Assembly (NCBI RefSeq): GCF_031624635.1
Contig: NZ_JAMQOQ010000006.1
Coordinates: 186,001 to 250,000, forward strand
DNA: 64,000 nt
Source of the DNA: Halogeometricum sp. S3BR5-2
GTDB taxonomy: Archaea; Halobacteriota; Halobacteria; Halobacteriales; Haloferacaceae
Reading direction: 5' to 3'
Shown: one piece after another, positions 16,293-25,582 of the stretch
Numbering within the stretch: the first letter of the stretch is position 1
Layout of the letters: each line of letters begins with the position of its first letter
Translations under genes and position numbers: made by a program
The notes under the pieces: generated by a model
Database searches by the model: none
Told to the model about the DNA's origin: nothing
The model's input: the letters and a program-made list of their open reading frames with translations, nothing else

Positions 16293-19200
16293 GTATCAGC
16301 AATCTATTCCGCAGCGACCCGACCCGACAGCTCGAAGAAGTCCAGAAGGTCAACGCCCGTGAACGGGCAGAAACCGACGTCGTTGAGTTCCACGAGACGG
16401 AGAGCGCAAAGCGCGTCCTCACTGAACTGGGGAAAATCATAGAAAATCCAGGAACTCAAGAACGTTTCTTGTATGTTAACGCAACCTTCGGCTCAGGGAA
16501 GACTCACCTGCTGAAACTTATCGGTCTCGTCGTCGATACCGAGTCCGAGTTCGCTCATCTGGGAACCGAACTCGCTGAGCAGTGGCCTGGGTTCGACAAC
16601 CTCACCCAGTCGATCGACGCCTCACACGTCGAGCGTCTCAAACCGGTTTTCCTGAATCTCCTCGACCGGGACGCGTCGAAGGAACCACCGCTCCCGTTCC
16701 TCATCTTCGAGGCGATTGGACGCGAACTCGGCTATCCGACCGATCCCAACTGGCTGCTCGAGTGGGCCTGGACCGTCGATATGGAGTACGACGGCGTCTG
16801 GGATGCGCTCCAGACCACCGAGTATGATGGGCAGACGTTTGAGGGTGTGCTCGAAGAGCGTGCCTCGCTGCGGCGATGGCTCTACGAGGCACTCCCAGCA
16901 CTGTCGGAGACGACAGGGACCGAGCTCGAAACTAGTGATGGCGCGAAGGCATCCATCGAGCGGGCCGAAGACGAGGTCGATCCTGGGTCGTTCAATCCTA
17001 AGGAACTGGTTGAACGTGTGGAGACGGTAACCGACGCCCTGAACGAGGAGGGGCCGAACACCGAGCTCTTCCTCGGGCTAGACGAGGTCGCGCTGTTCGT
17101 CGGCGACAGCAGGCACCGATATCGTGAATTCGAGGAGACGATGGAAGCGCTCCAAAATGGTCCGAATCCAGTCGTCATGACGACCGGTCAGTACCCGCTG
17201 CCAGACACGCGTGAAAAACTCATCGGTGAGGTGAACGATGACCACTGGACCCACCAGCAGGTGCGGCTAGAAGGCACAGACACGGAGATTATCGTCCGGA
17301 AACGCTGGCTGCAGAAAGACGGTGCAGGCAGTTCTCGAGTCTCCTCGCTCATCTCATCGATGCCGGACCTCTCGCTGAAGGCGTATTCACCAGTCGGGAG
17401 TGCTGATCCTGATGCGGTCGAGTCCTACCCGTTCCGCGAGTACGACTTGACGCTGTTGCGGAAGGTGATGCAGGAGCTGATCACGCAAGGCCGAGCGACC
17501 GAGCGTGACTACATCCAGGGCCGTGCGTTGCTCGTCCTGGTGCGGTCGCTGTTCACGAAGTTCGGCTGGGCTGATGCGGAGGAGGGAGCCCTCGTCACGT
17601 GGAACGAACTGTTCGACCTGCTCGTTGAGGAGACGACCTATGTGCCGCTGTGGGTTCAGGAGATGCTCGAGAACACGCTAATTCCGACCTTCGATGGGAA
17701 CGAGGATGCGTGGGAAGTCCACGTCTCGAAGGCGCTGTACCTGCTGAACCAGACGCCTGCAGTCCCGGCGACGCCGGAGAACCTCGGGCGGCTGATGCTC
17801 GACGACGTGAACGCCTCGGTTGACCAGCGCGTCGAGGAAACCAAATCGGCACTCAACACGCTCGTCGATAAGCGGAAGGTGCTCACGGAGACCAACGACA
17901 AGGGCGACGAGGTGTACACACTCGTCTCGGAGGAACAGGAGAGTATCCTCAGTCGGGCACAGACGAAAGCCGAGCAGATATCGCCACACCAGCTCTCTGC
18001 CTGGCTGGAGACACGACTCCGGGAGAGCGACGACTTCTTCAGGAGCGACAACAGCCTGCACGAGGCCGACGTTGGCGACGAGCGGCTCGTTCCGCTCCGG
18101 TACGAGTACTCCATCCTCGATCCAGTGGGCAGAGCGCCGACCACGGAGTACGATGCCGTCCGAATTCGCGTCCTCGCCGATGACGCCGATACGGTCTCGG
18201 ACCAAGTGGAGACGTGGCAGGACGTGAACGACGGACGCGACGGTGGTGAACACATCCTCATCGCAATCGACGTTCCGGAGACGACACTCGACAGGATTCG
18301 CAACGTTATCGGGATGGGGCAGGTACTGGAAGAAGAGACCGAGAGTCACGAGGAACTCGAACGGGAACACCGGACCGATAAACGGCGGCTCGAGTCGTCC
18401 GTGAGCGATCTCCTCGAAAACGCGTCTGTCCACACAGTCCACGACTACCGAGGTGAGCGACCAAACGTCCTCGACGATGTCGTCGAAGACCAGGTGCAGG
18501 CAGTGTTCGGCTCGACTCGGAGAGTCCTCTCCCGGCCGCTCGTCGAGGTGGACGACGCGAAGGAGCTGGCGAAATTCTTTCGGGGAAGTGGCGACTGGCC
18601 ACTCGCCGATAGAGACGCCGTGATGCTCGGCGTCGATACGTCCAGCACGGAGATTGCGGACACTGGCTGGTGTCGGGAGTTCATCGACGAGTACGAGTCA
18701 CAGACTGCAGTGGACGTCGAAACGCTGCTCCAGCAAACGCGGACGGCGAACGGCGACTACCGAGGGACGCCACAGGAGTCGATTGCGGCGCTGCTCATCA
18801 CGCTCGCAATGTCGAACGAGAAGGTCGCACTCAAGCAGGATACGGACTACGTGACCGATCCAACGGCGATCGGTCGACAGGTCCGGACGAAGGGTGGGCT
18901 CACGTCAATGCAGGTGCGGTTCGGCGTCGACGATGGAATCACTAACCCTAAAGAGGTTCGCAAGATCGTGTCGACGGTCCTTGGCCACGATCCCGAAGGC
19001 AACGACCCAGACATATGGGTTGCCGGGCTCGCCTTGTGGGCCGAAACCAACAGCATCCTCGTCAAGCGGACGTTCAAGGGTGTCACCAGAGAGTTTGATA
19101 TGGATCTTGACGGGCTGGAGTCCATTCTAAAACCGGCCTACAGTGGCGGCGATATCGCCACGTCCGAGTTGGCCGACGACGACGTTCAGTCTGAGGCCGA

Positions 19201-20104
19201 AACCTTCGCAGACGCACGCGACCTCTTCGCTACAGCGGACGGAGGGAAAACGCTCTGGGCGCAGTTTACCGAGACGCTCGAGTTACTGGAGGATCTCTAC
19301 CCCAGTGCGGCGATTACATCGCGGATGCAGACGACAGCTGTCAGTGGGTCTGTTCCGACGAAATCGACGGTCACCTCGCGGCTTGCGAAGGCAATCGAGC
19401 ACCGGGTCGACGAACTATCCAAGCAGTACCGTCGAGTGACAGGTAACGCCACAGACACGACAGACCCCGACGAGATTCGGGAAGAGTTGACGGAGTGGCT
19501 TCGTGAGAACGAGCCGGACGTCAAAGCGCTCCTCGACGACGCTACAGCAACGTTCGATAGCGTCTCGTTTGACGACCTCGAGTTGGTGTTCGGGAGCGCC
19601 TGGAACGGGGATCAGGTCGCCGAGGGTGATCTGGTTGATTCGTCTGTGCGCCAGCAGACCGAGGATTACAAGAAAACTCGAGAACTACTTGAGGGAGAGC
19701 CGAGCCCGTGGTCGAAGCTACAGTCTGCACATGAAGATCTTCGAGCAGAGAACCCAGATTCGCCAACGACCGAGTCGGTTTCTACGGTGCTGGACGCCTC
19801 GCGACCACCGTCGATCCAGCGAGTTCGACGGCTCATTGAGGAAGCGAAGGACCCCAAGCCGCCAGGAGCTGACGACAATTCATGGGCGGAGCTCCAACGT
19901 GTCGCAGAGGATCTCCGACAGGAGCTTCCGAACGCTGCCGTTACCGACGAGGTGACGGGGTTAATCGACGCGGACGACCGACCGACTGATGAACGAGCGA
20001 CGGAACTCCTCGATGAGTCCAAGAAATTGTTGACCCGAATCCGCGAAGTCAGAGAGGCACTGGATGACGTCGAGGACGGCGGTATCGTATTGATCGAAGA
20101 GTAG
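16289..20104 (+). CDS. brxC: BrxC/PglY-type P-loop ATPase, second copy
   Basis: The 1,271-residue protein begins MSISNLFRSDPTRQLEEVQK and has a Walker A at residues 64-72 (NATFGSGKT) and a Walker B at TELFLGLDEVALFVGDS (about residues 256-272). The rest is long, acidic and mostly helical, as in BrxC. Two BrxC/PglY genes in one locus is the hallmark I associate with the haloarchaeal type 5 BREX. Near the C-terminus two similar helical units occur (WSKLQSAHEDLRAENPDSPT and WAELQRVAEDLRQELPNAAV), an internal repeat of about 70 residues. It ends the first operon segment. Confidence 0.85.
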   Translation: MSISNLFRSDPTRQLEEVQKVNARERAETDVVEFHETESAKRVLTELGKIIENPGTQERFLYVNATFGSGKTHLLKLIGLVVDTESEFAHLGTELAEQWPGFDNLTQSIDASHVERLKPVFLNLLDRDASKEPPLPFLIFEAIGRELGYPTDPNWLLEWAWTVDMEYDGVWDALQTTEYDGQTFEGVLEERASLRRWLYEALPALSETTGTELETSDGAKASIERAEDEVDPGSFNPKELVERVETVTDALNEEGPNTELFLGLDEVALFVGDSRHRYREFEETMEALQNGPNPVVMTTGQYPLPDTREKLIGEVNDDHWTHQQVRLEGTDTEIIVRKRWLQKDGAGSSRVSSLISSMPDLSLKAYSPVGSADPDAVESYPFREYDLTLLRKVMQELITQGRATERDYIQGRALLVLVRSLFTKFGWADAEEGALVTWNELFDLLVEETTYVPLWVQEMLENTLIPTFDGNEDAWEVHVSKALYLLNQTPAVPATPENLGRLMLDDVNASVDQRVEETKSALNTLVDKRKVLTETNDKGDEVYTLVSEEQESILSRAQTKAEQISPHQLSAWLETRLRESDDFFRSDNSLHEADVGDERLVPLRYEYSILDPVGRAPTTEYDAVRIRVLADDADTVSDQVETWQDVNDGRDGGEHILIAIDVPETTLDRIRNVIGMGQVLEEETESHEELEREHRTDKRRLESSVSDLLENASVHTVHDYRGERPNVLDDVVEDQVQAVFGSTRRVLSRPLVEVDDAKELAKFFRGSGDWPLADRDAVMLGVDTSSTEIADTGWCREFIDEYESQTAVDVETLLQQTRTANGDYRGTPQESIAALLITLAMSNEKVALKQDTDYVTDPTAIGRQVRTKGGLTSMQVRFGVDDGITNPKEVRKIVSTVLGHDPEGNDPDIWVAGLALWAETNSILVKRTFKGVTREFDMDLDGLESILKPAYSGGDIATSELADDDVQSEAETFADARDLFATADGGKTLWAQFTETLELLEDLYPSAAITSRMQTTAVSGSVPTKSTVTSRLAKAIEHRVDELSKQYRRVTGNATDTTDPDEIREELTEWLRENEPDVKALLDDATATFDSVSFDDLELVFGSAWNGDQVAEGDLVDSSVRQQTEDYKKTRELLEGEPSPWSKLQSAHEDLRAENPDSPTTESVSTVLDASRPPSIQRVRRLIEEAKDPKPPGADDNSWAELQRVAEDLRQELPNAAVTDEVTGLIDADDRPTDERATELLDESKKLLTRIREVREALDDVEDGGIVLIEE

Positions 20105-20181
20105 ACTCACAAGCAGACTCTTGCTGGAGTCTCATTCGTTCTTTCCTAATGCAGGGGTACTGTACAGTCATAGAACAAGTA

Positions 20182-20190
20182 GAATAAAAT
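20182..20190 (+). promoter_or_regulatory. TATA box of the RFC-like gene
   Basis: GAATAAAAT lies about 27-29 bases before the ATG at 20,215. This is the spacing of a leaderless haloarchaeal transcript. Together with a 110-base gap after brxC2 it suggests that the RFC-like gene has its own promoter and is not expressed only by read-through. Confidence 0.5.
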
Positions 20191-20214
20191 GGTTACCCAA
20201 CGCTTCGTCACTTT

Positions 20215-21180
20215 ATGCCGAAGTGGAAACAGACTGAAACTTGGACGGAGAAGTATCGTCCCGATTCGTTCGGGGAGATTGACGGAAACGAGAGTATCAT
20301 ATCTACTTTCCAGAACTATTCCCGAACGGGTGAATTCCCAAACCTGTTGCTCGTAGGTCCTCCTGGGACTGGAAAATCCACAGTCATGAGAATATTATCT
20401 AAGGAGATCCACGGTGCGGAATGGCGCACGCATACGCATATCTTAGATGGAATGGACGTTCGAGGAGTAGACCAAGTTCGTTCGAGAATCTTACCGTTCA
20501 TTAAAACAGACTACAAAGGAGAGGCTCCACGACTACTAGTCATAGAACAGTCAGAGAGTCTAGTAAGAGACGCCCAAATGATGCTTAGACCACTAATGGA
20601 GAGACACACAGACCGGGTTCGAGTCATTCTCACATGTAACGACGTTTCACTAGTCAGTTCTAGCGTTCAGTCGCTCTGCGCAGTCTATCGGTTTTCTCCT
20701 GTGGATCGTGAGATGATCCGCAATCGACTCACAAAGATTGCTCGTAGTGAAGGTGTTTCAGTTACTGATGAGGCTATCGATGCACTCAGCAGAATCGCAG
20801 ATGGGGATCTCCGAAGGGCAATCAACGCGTTACAAGCGGTTGGAACCGCGGACGACGATCGAATCACCGAGTCGGACGTTGACGACACCCTGACCTCTGT
20901 TCGCCCAGATACTGTGAAGAACATGGTATATGCAGCGTTAGCTGGTGATTATGAGGAAGCGGTATCGAAGTTACACGAGTTGCTCTCCGAGGGCGTATCT
21001 GGCAAGGATATTCTCTTTGAAGCCCACAATGTCGCACACAACCTCGAGAACTTCGACGAATCGACTCTCCGTCTAATCAATCAAATCGGCGAGGCAGCAT
21101 ACCGGCTTGATGCAGGAGGTGATGCATCTGTTCAAATTTCGTCGGTGCTTGCAGACGTTGCTCAACAACAAAGTGATTAA
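20215..21180 (+). CDS. Degenerate replication factor C small-subunit paralogue inside BREX
   Basis: The 321-residue protein has the length and order of an archaeal RFC small subunit: WTEKYRPDSFGEIDGNE, Walker A GPPGTGKST (48-56), the RFC box VI-like DVRGVDQVRSRI, sensor 1 TCND (140-143), GDLRRAINALQ and a C-terminal collar domain. Two catalytic features are altered. The Walker B DEAD box reads LLVIEQSE (107-114), losing the metal- and water-activating acids. The SRC arginine finger reads QSLC (152-155). It may therefore bind ATP but should hydrolyse it poorly and not act in trans on a neighbour. GC is near 48 percent in its middle, below the brx genes. It is probably a scaffold, decoy or sliding-clamp contact for BREX; this is inference. 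Confidence 0.8.
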   Translation: MPKWKQTETWTEKYRPDSFGEIDGNESIISTFQNYSRTGEFPNLLLVGPPGTGKSTVMRILSKEIHGAEWRTHTHILDGMDVRGVDQVRSRILPFIKTDYKGEAPRLLVIEQSESLVRDAQMMLRPLMERHTDRVRVILTCNDVSLVSSSVQSLCAVYRFSPVDREMIRNRLTKIARSEGVSVTDEAIDALSRIADGDLRRAINALQAVGTADDDRITESDVDDTLTSVRPDTVKNMVYAALAGDYEEAVSKLHELLSEGVSGKDILFEAHNVAHNLENFDESTLRLINQIGEAAYRLDAGGDASVQISSVLADVAQQQSD

Positions 21181-21209
21181 CCGAAATCGTGATCTTCGTT
21201 CCTGGTAGC

Positions 21210-21219
21210 AATATTAAAG
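21210..21219 (+). promoter_or_regulatory. Possible TATA box for pglX-pglZ
   Basis: CAATATTAAAG lies about 45 bases before the pglX ATG at 21,261, which would leave a short leader of roughly 18 bases. It sits in an 80-base AT-rich gap after the RFC-like gene, so pglX-pglZ may be a separate transcription unit. The evidence is sequence resemblance only. Confidence 0.4.
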
Positions 21220-21260
21220 ACACTCCTGTCAGTTCGTGTTAGCATACTGGATTACATTCT

Positions 21261-24200
21261 ATGGAAGGCGATTCACTCTCTCAGCGAAAGGCGCAACTGG
21301 ACAAGGCCGAACGTGAACATCTCGAAGACATCGTCGAAGATCTCCGTGAACGCGTCGAGGGCAACGTCCGGTTCCAACTGACGCAGAAGGGTCTCGATGA
21401 CGAGCCGGAGGATCTTGAATCGGTGAACGAGGATATGGAGCGGCTCGTCGAAGCAATCGAACTCGAAGTTGTGGACGGTCATACGTGGGACGAGGCGTTC
21501 GAACAGTACGTCACAGGTGTCGGGTATACCATCGTCAATCGCCTTGCAGCGCTGCGCTGTATGGAGGTACGTGACTTCGTCGGCGAGGAGGTCACCGTCT
21601 TCAAAGAGAATGGTCTGACGCCGGCTGCAGAGACGCTCGTCCACGAGGAATTCCTACTGGAAGATGAGGCCATCCTCGAAGCGTATCACAACGCCTGTGA
21701 CGAGTTTGCCGAGGAAATCGAGATTCTCTTCGACCGTTCATCCGCTTACAGTCTTATCGATCCAGATGACGATACCTTCGAGGAACTCTGCGAGAAGCTC
21801 GACTCGGTCCCTGACGAGGTCTGGCGGGCCGACGACGTGCTCGGCTGGGTCTACGAATACTACAACGTCAAACTGCTCGACGACCTCCGGAGGAAAGGCG
21901 ACCGCAAAGGCCTCGACCCTGAGGACGTTCCACCAGCGAACCAGTTCTATACACCTCACTGGGTTGTGCGGATGCTCACTGACAACTCGCTCGGTAAGCT
22001 CTACCTCGAACACACCGGCGAATTGCAAGGTGTCGTCAAGTCCCAGGAAGCGTTCTCTTCGGATGAGCGAAAGAATCGACCACTCTCTCCCGACAAGTCA
22101 CCTGATGTCGCCGATTTTTGCACCTATCTCGTTCCCTCGGAGGAAGAAGGAGAATCGACCGACTTCGAGCACCCGGAGGAGCTTCGCGTCATCGACCCTG
22201 CCTGTGGGAGCGGGCACTTCCTGCTGTATGCGTTCGACGTGCTGGAGCGTATCTGGCGTGCCGAGACGGACCTCTCTGCGGAGGAGATTCCGCGGAAGAT
22301 TCTCCAGCAAAATCTCTACGGCGTCGATCTGGATATGCGGGCCTGCCAGCTCGCGGCGTTCAATCTGTATCTGAAGGGCCGGACCCGCACAGAGGCGGAA
22401 GGTACTGAGGGTTTCGACATGCCTGAAGTTGGTATCGTCTGTGCGGACGCGAAGGTGGCCGATGTCGACGGTGTCGAGGCAGTGTTCGACGAGGTGGCCG
22501 GCGACAACCCGAAGGTTGAGGGCGCCCTCCGCCGAATCCTCGACGCTTTCGAGGAAGTCCACGGGCTCGGGAGCCTGCTTGACGTTCGCGGGACGCTCGG
22601 TGACCTATTTGAGGACGACAGCGATACGGAAGGCGTTCAGATCACGCTCGACGACGATCCGACAGTAGACCACACGCTCGGACAGGTGCTCCACAGTCTG
22701 CGGGAGGCCGTCGAAGAACACCGAGACTCGGACTCGTTCCTAGCACAGGATCTTCGGAGCTTCGTCCGGCTACTGGATATCCTGGCACAGGACTACGACG
22801 TGGCACTGATGAACCCGCCGTATGGTGCACAGAACCGTATGCCGGACGTCGTGCAGTCCTACGTCCGGTCAAAGTTCGACTACCCACCCGAGTTCTACGT
22901 CAACTTCTTCGAAGTCGGGAGCCGGATCGTTCACGACTCCGGTCGCGTCGGGATGCTCATCCCGCACAGTTTCATGTTCAAGAATACCTTCCAGGAGTTC
23001 CGGGAGGACTTCGTCGGAGAACAGGGAGGCTTCGACTTCTTGGCGGAGTTCGGGTACGGTATACTGGACAATGCAATGGTAGGAACCGTGGGGACCGTCG
23101 TGCGAGTCGGTGACAACGAGAGCACCCAGGGGTCCTTCATTCGGTTGCACGATGTCGATAGCTACCAGAAGGAACGAGTGTTCCGAGAGACGGTGTTCGA
23201 ACAGAGCTCGGAAAACGACGTGAAGCGGGTGTTCCACGTTCCCTACGACGAGTTCAAGCACATCCCTCGGACGCCGCTGTGTTACTCCACGCCAGAAGCA
23301 ATACGACGGCTACACGATACGGAAACGAAGCTGGATCCGGACGCTGCCCGAGTGGAGGGTACCAGTCTGGGGACGGCTGCGAAGGGGATGGATACGAACG
23401 ATAATGATCGGTTTATCCGGTACCATTGGGAGGTCGATGGTGACGACCGGTACATCCCGTACGCGAAAGGTGGAACCGACGCCTGGGTGCTTCCGCGTAT
23501 CTCCACGAGCCTGAATTGGGCCTTCGATGGTGACGAACTTCGTCGTGCAGGAGCTGCCCTGAAGAACGAGGAACAGTTCGGAAAAGCGGGGTTGACGTGG
23601 ACGTACGTTAAACGAACGGGCCGTCGGTTCGGCTACTTCCCACCGGGTGGATCGTTCGACGGCACGGGCTGTATGTTCTTCACCGATGCTGTCTCGGACT
23701 GGGTACTCATGGCGATTCTCAACTCAAACCTGTACCACGCGTTATTCCTGTCCCTCACCGTCGAACGTCATTGGCAAGTGGGGGATGTTGGGCGGATGCC
23801 CTGGGTGGAAGACCTCGCCGAACAAGATCAGCTCGCAGAACTAGCCCAGGAGCAGTTCAGGCTGCAATTGGAGAACGAATCCCGAAAGCCGACGAGTCCT
23901 CACTACATTGGGCCAAGACTTCTCCCGAAAACGTATCCGGCTGACTCGGTGTACGAGCATGCTCATGTCGACCATATAACCGAAATCGTGGAGACAGAGA
24001 TGACCGGCGATGCAGCAAATATGAGTATCACGAGCAGGGTTGCGCAGGTGGAGCGGGAGCGGCTTCGTCGTCGGTCCCGGCTGGAGGAACTCTCCGGGGC
24101 GATCGACGAGCACGTGTTCGAAACAGTCGGTGTCTCGCCGGAAACGGAAGCACGGGTTCGCCAAGAGATATTCCTCCGGACGTCGGAATCCCCGGAGGAT

Positions 24201-25580
24201 CGTGAGATCCCAGACCCAGAATCAGTCCCAGAAGTCCCGGACAACGTCGATCGACACGTCAAAGACCTCGTCCATCACTTCGCGATGGAAGTCGTCCGTG
24301 CAGAACCAGACGGCATCATCCCACTCCATTCCACCGGCGGCAAAGCCGATATACTCGACCGAATTATCGACCGCTTCCAGGAGGCTTACGGCAAGCACGC
24401 ATCAGACCGGCTCGCCGAAGTCGACGAGTGTCTCGGTGCAACGGCCGCCGCCGAGGAGGCCTATCCCAATCTCCGGGCGTTCGTCGAGGAGCATCTCTTT
24501 GACTATCACGTCGACAAGATGGAGAGTACGCCGATTCTCTGGAAGCTCACCAGTGAACGCCTCATCGCCGACTCGGCGGGCGAGGGGTTCGCGTGCTTCG
24601 TTGACTACCATAGCCTCGATTCGGGACTCCTAGACCGGCTCGCCACTCAGTACCTCGAACCCAGAAAGGCCGAACTCCGAGAACGCCGGAGCGCCGCGAA
24701 CCGCCGTCGGAGTGACCAGTCCCTCTCAACGAGTGAACAGGCGGAAGCCGCCGAGCAGTACGAGCGCTGTGCGAGCGGACTCAACCAGATCAGCGTCTTC
24801 GAGGACGTGCTTCAGGATCTGGGCAGCACCACCGAACGTGACTTCGGCGACGAGGACCGACAACTCGTTGAGGAACTTGCTCCGAAGGTCGCCACCTTCC
24901 GCGAGGAAACCCGAGAGCGCGTGGAGACGCTGGCGGACCTACGCGAGCGTAACAGTGAAGAGTGGTTTCAGGACACCTTCTCGGACAACTTCTGGAATGC
25001 CGTCGACGAGTGGCGATATGAGTGGAACGACGCCCTCAGCGAACTCGAACGCGCTTGTGAGGAGTACGTCAATCCGTCTGATGAGTCAGTCGAGGCACAC
25101 CTAGCGGACCTGTTCGAGTATTTTAATGACCGACTCAAGGGATCGGACCACTACTCCAGCACGGGCATCCTGTTCATGACCTACTACTTCGAGCGGGAAG
25201 GAGCCGAACTGCTTGACGATGACGGGCAACCGTTCGAGAATCTGAAAGACGAAGAGCGCTTGCTTGCCTCGCTCGCGACCAGTCTTGATGACCCCTCAGT
25301 CGTCGACATGGAGTTCCTCGAAGCGATAGCCGACGAAGAGGGCGTCGAGAACGTCGACAATCTCCTTCCACTGGCAGAGTTCAAAGCATTGGCAGAGGAA
25401 ATCGGCGACCGCTGCCAGACCATCGACAAACGAATTCCCTCCAATTGGACCGACCGCGCACTCTCAGAAATAACGACTGAAGGGTACCAACCGAACCACA
25501 AGCACGGTGTCGAAATCAATATCGCACCCCTCGCAGAGGCCGATATCGTCCCGAAGACGGTGGAGGATGACGTTCTCTAA
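21261..25580 (+). CDS. pglX: PglX BREX adenine-specific DNA methyltransferase
   Basis: This 1,439-residue protein carries an N6-adenine methyltransferase core. Motif I is VIDPACGSGHFLLYAF (about residues 309-325) and the catalytic motif IV is MNPPYGAQN (NPPY at about 518-521). The front has an N-terminal helical domain including ANQFYTPHWVVRMLTDNSLG, and the long C-terminal part probably reads the target site. In BREX, PglX marks host DNA at a non-palindromic site so that unmarked phage DNA is restricted. It is full length, with no frameshift seen. The stop lies two bases before the pglZ start. Confidence 0.9.
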   Translation: MEGDSLSQRKAQLDKAEREHLEDIVEDLRERVEGNVRFQLTQKGLDDEPEDLESVNEDMERLVEAIELEVVDGHTWDEAFEQYVTGVGYTIVNRLAALRCMEVRDFVGEEVTVFKENGLTPAAETLVHEEFLLEDEAILEAYHNACDEFAEEIEILFDRSSAYSLIDPDDDTFEELCEKLDSVPDEVWRADDVLGWVYEYYNVKLLDDLRRKGDRKGLDPEDVPPANQFYTPHWVVRMLTDNSLGKLYLEHTGELQGVVKSQEAFSSDERKNRPLSPDKSPDVADFCTYLVPSEEEGESTDFEHPEELRVIDPACGSGHFLLYAFDVLERIWRAETDLSAEEIPRKILQQNLYGVDLDMRACQLAAFNLYLKGRTRTEAEGTEGFDMPEVGIVCADAKVADVDGVEAVFDEVAGDNPKVEGALRRILDAFEEVHGLGSLLDVRGTLGDLFEDDSDTEGVQITLDDDPTVDHTLGQVLHSLREAVEEHRDSDSFLAQDLRSFVRLLDILAQDYDVALMNPPYGAQNRMPDVVQSYVRSKFDYPPEFYVNFFEVGSRIVHDSGRVGMLIPHSFMFKNTFQEFREDFVGEQGGFDFLAEFGYGILDNAMVGTVGTVVRVGDNESTQGSFIRLHDVDSYQKERVFRETVFEQSSENDVKRVFHVPYDEFKHIPRTPLCYSTPEAIRRLHDTETKLDPDAARVEGTSLGTAAKGMDTNDNDRFIRYHWEVDGDDRYIPYAKGGTDAWVLPRISTSLNWAFDGDELRRAGAALKNEEQFGKAGLTWTYVKRTGRRFGYFPPGGSFDGTGCMFFTDAVSDWVLMAILNSNLYHALFLSLTVERHWQVGDVGRMPWVEDLAEQDQLAELAQEQFRLQLENESRKPTSPHYIGPRLLPKTYPADSVYEHAHVDHITEIVETEMTGDAANMSITSRVAQVERERLRRRSRLEELSGAIDEHVFETVGVSPETEARVRQEIFLRTSESPEDREIPDPESVPEVPDNVDRHVKDLVHHFAMEVVRAEPDGIIPLHSTGGKADILDRIIDRFQEAYGKHASDRLAEVDECLGATAAAEEAYPNLRAFVEEHLFDYHVDKMESTPILWKLTSERLIADSAGEGFACFVDYHSLDSGLLDRLATQYLEPRKAELRERRSAANRRRSDQSLSTSEQAEAAEQYERCASGLNQISVFEDVLQDLGSTTERDFGDEDRQLVEELAPKVATFREETRERVETLADLRERNSEEWFQDTFSDNFWNAVDEWRYEWNDALSELERACEEYVNPSDESVEAHLADLFEYFNDRLKGSDHYSSTGILFMTYYFEREGAELLDDDGQPFENLKDEERLLASLATSLDDPSVVDMEFLEAIADEEGVENVDNLLPLAEFKALAEEIGDRCQTIDKRIPSNWTDRALSEITTEGYQPNHKHGVEINIAPLAEADIVPKTVEDDVL

Positions 25581-25582
25581 GT

